Shown here: in pieces, positions 62,487-64,000 of the stretch | Position numbering within the stretch: position 1 is the stretch's first letter | Layout of the letters: the number at the start of each line of letters is the position of its first letter | Assembly (NCBI RefSeq): GCF_023973825.1 | Contig: NC_090121.1 | Span: forward strand, 410,001-474,000 | Length of the DNA stretch: 64,000 nucleotides | From: Plasmodium brasilianum | Taxonomy: Eukaryota > Apicomplexa > Aconoidasida > Haemosporida > Plasmodiidae | Direction: 5' to 3' | Notes under the pieces: model-generated | Told to the model about the DNA's origin: nothing | The model's input: the letters and a program-made list of their open reading frames with translations, nothing else | The model's database searches: none | Made by a program: the position numbers and the translations under genes

Positions 62487-64000
62487 CGCTGTTCGAGGAA
62501 TGGCAAAATATATGTGAATGAGTACATACATTCGTGCATACGTGTGTGTGTATGTATGCACGTACGTACATCCATTTGAAGATCCATTTGAACATATTTG
62601 CGTATCTACACGTATGAGCATAGTAGTAAGAGTTATATTCATTAAATTATTCCCTATTTCTATTATTTTCTTTACTTTTCATTAATTTTATTTCCTTTCT
62701 CTTTATTCTTCCCGAACAATACATTTACATGTAATATATATATATATATATATTTATTTATTTATTTATTTGTTTGCAAATGTACATACGTATAGTGTTC
62801 CTATTGCTGCTTTACAATATTTTAAAACAAAATTTCCAATAACATATTTTAAAGCTGCTTAATACGCATAGAGAGTTCTAAATACATGTAATACTACTTT
62901 AATATTTAATATTTTATTGTTCATTTAACACCCCATCATAGAAAAGTACCTTTTTATTTTATCTACTTTATTTTATTTAACTTTATTTTACCCATACTTT
63001 ATTTTAATTTATTTTTTTTTTTCTACTTTTCACTATTTTCTACATTTTTTTTATCATATTTTTACTGCTTTTCGGAGTTTTCAATTTGCAATTTTTTAAC
63101 TATTACATGAATGTATGCATTTTGATGCAGCAGGAATGGATACCTTTCGTTAAAATGTAAACATAATATTCTCGTTCGTGTAATATATACATATATGCAT
63201 ATATATACATATGTAGTAATAGTATTCATGAGATGATATTATTTTTCACGCTATATTATGTGTGCGTTACTTTATTTCGCTTAAATATGGCGTCAGAACA
63301 AATCGGTATTATTTATACAACAATTAATTATGTTATAATAAAGTATGTTGTTTAATCATGTCCGTTTCTTCAAATTTTTTATTTCTGTATCGTTTGGGGA
63401 AATTAAGATGTGGAACAAATGCGTTTCTTATTCTTTTCTTTTTTTTTTATTTATGTATATTTTTAGTTAGAGCCTTCTTTTTAATATTTTTATTTTATTT
63501 TACTTTTTTTTTTTTTTTGAACTTGAACATATTTTAAACTTATTTTTTTATGCATGCAAATTTGTTGTACTAATGGAAAATAAACAAAAATTAACAAAAA
63601 TAAACAAAAAAAAACAAAAATAAACAAAAATAAACAAAAAAATGGAACAGTTGAATTAATAATCAATTGGATAAATGAAATAAAGGCAGAACAAAGCACA
63701 TCGTGAAAGTTCAGTTCATCTATCCTCCATACCCATTTGAATGTGTCATATTAAAATCCTTTTATTATACAAAGTTTTTCCTTTTTCTGTAGCATACTTG
63801 TGGTATTATAATAAGCACTATATATATACAACTTATATATATATATGTTTTTATAGCATAACTTTTAAATATTCACTCTTTCTTGCACATATATTAAAAA
63901 ATGAAAAAAAGAAAACAAGAACATATAAAATACTTTAAGACGAGGATATAGCAGAATTAAACTTGCACCCCTCTTTTCCAAGCACTAAAAGTCATGCAAA
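62487..64000. other. 3' flank of HDAC-IPK gene; no gene seen
   Basis: 1.5 kb of AT-rich sequence with a (TA)n tract at 62734-62750, TTTATTTTA runs at 62950-63015 and an AAAATAAACA array at 63575-63640. No convincing exon up to the end of the window. Confidence 0.6.

Overview
This window is nuclear DNA of an apicomplexan, almost certainly a Plasmodium species with a moderately AT-rich genome (malariae/ovale-like rather than falciparum is a guess). Signs are very high A+T, long poly-A/T and (TA)n tracts, Asn- and Lys-rich protein inserts, short GT-AG introns with T-rich 3' ends, and an AP2-family regulator. The order AP2-I-like / MIC60-like / eIF3d / HDA2-like agrees with what I remember of P. 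falciparum chromosome 10; that is recollection, not a search.

Left part (1-16.7 kb): a candidate small gene at the left edge; a nine-exon PPPDE/DeSI-like cysteine peptidase (3690-6052) that needs a 2-nt microexon to stay in frame; a nine-exon TMEM147 homologue (7394-10372); on the other strand a four-exon roadblock/LC7 dynein light chain (10665-12015); and a five-exon CRAL-TRIO plus RhoGAP-like protein with an acidic tail (13780-16695), whose GAP part lacks the arginine finger. Many of these exons are only 40-120 nt, so they are visible only by joining frames across introns.

Middle (16.7-37.2 kb): 5 kb with only candidate exons; a RING-H2 protein carrying Cdc48-N-like modules (21661-24340); a three-exon gene that looks like TFIIH subunit TFB5 (24982-25814); a FAM192A/NIP30 homologue (26504-27163); a short RRP36-like two-exon gene (28763-29603); an unrecognised basic 109-residue protein (30389-30718); and a large AP2 regulator with an N-terminal ACDC domain, an AT-hook and three AP2 domains (32045-37213, minus).

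Right part (37.2-64 kb): a 4-kb AT-rich region with a 42-bp perfect palindrome; two candidate small divergent genes near 41.5-42.5 kb; a MIC60/mitofilin-like protein (minus, 44310-47105); eIF3d (49755-51413); a small two-exon gene (51687-52006); and a very large histone deacetylase fused to an inositol-polyphosphate-kinase domain (55284-62486, HDA2-like). Its reading frame is broken at two long poly-A tracts, and both breaks resolve if each tract is 27 A long.

The genes are independently transcribed eukaryotic units, not operons. Intergenic and intronic DNA is filled with microsatellites and minisatellites with 8-24 bp units.
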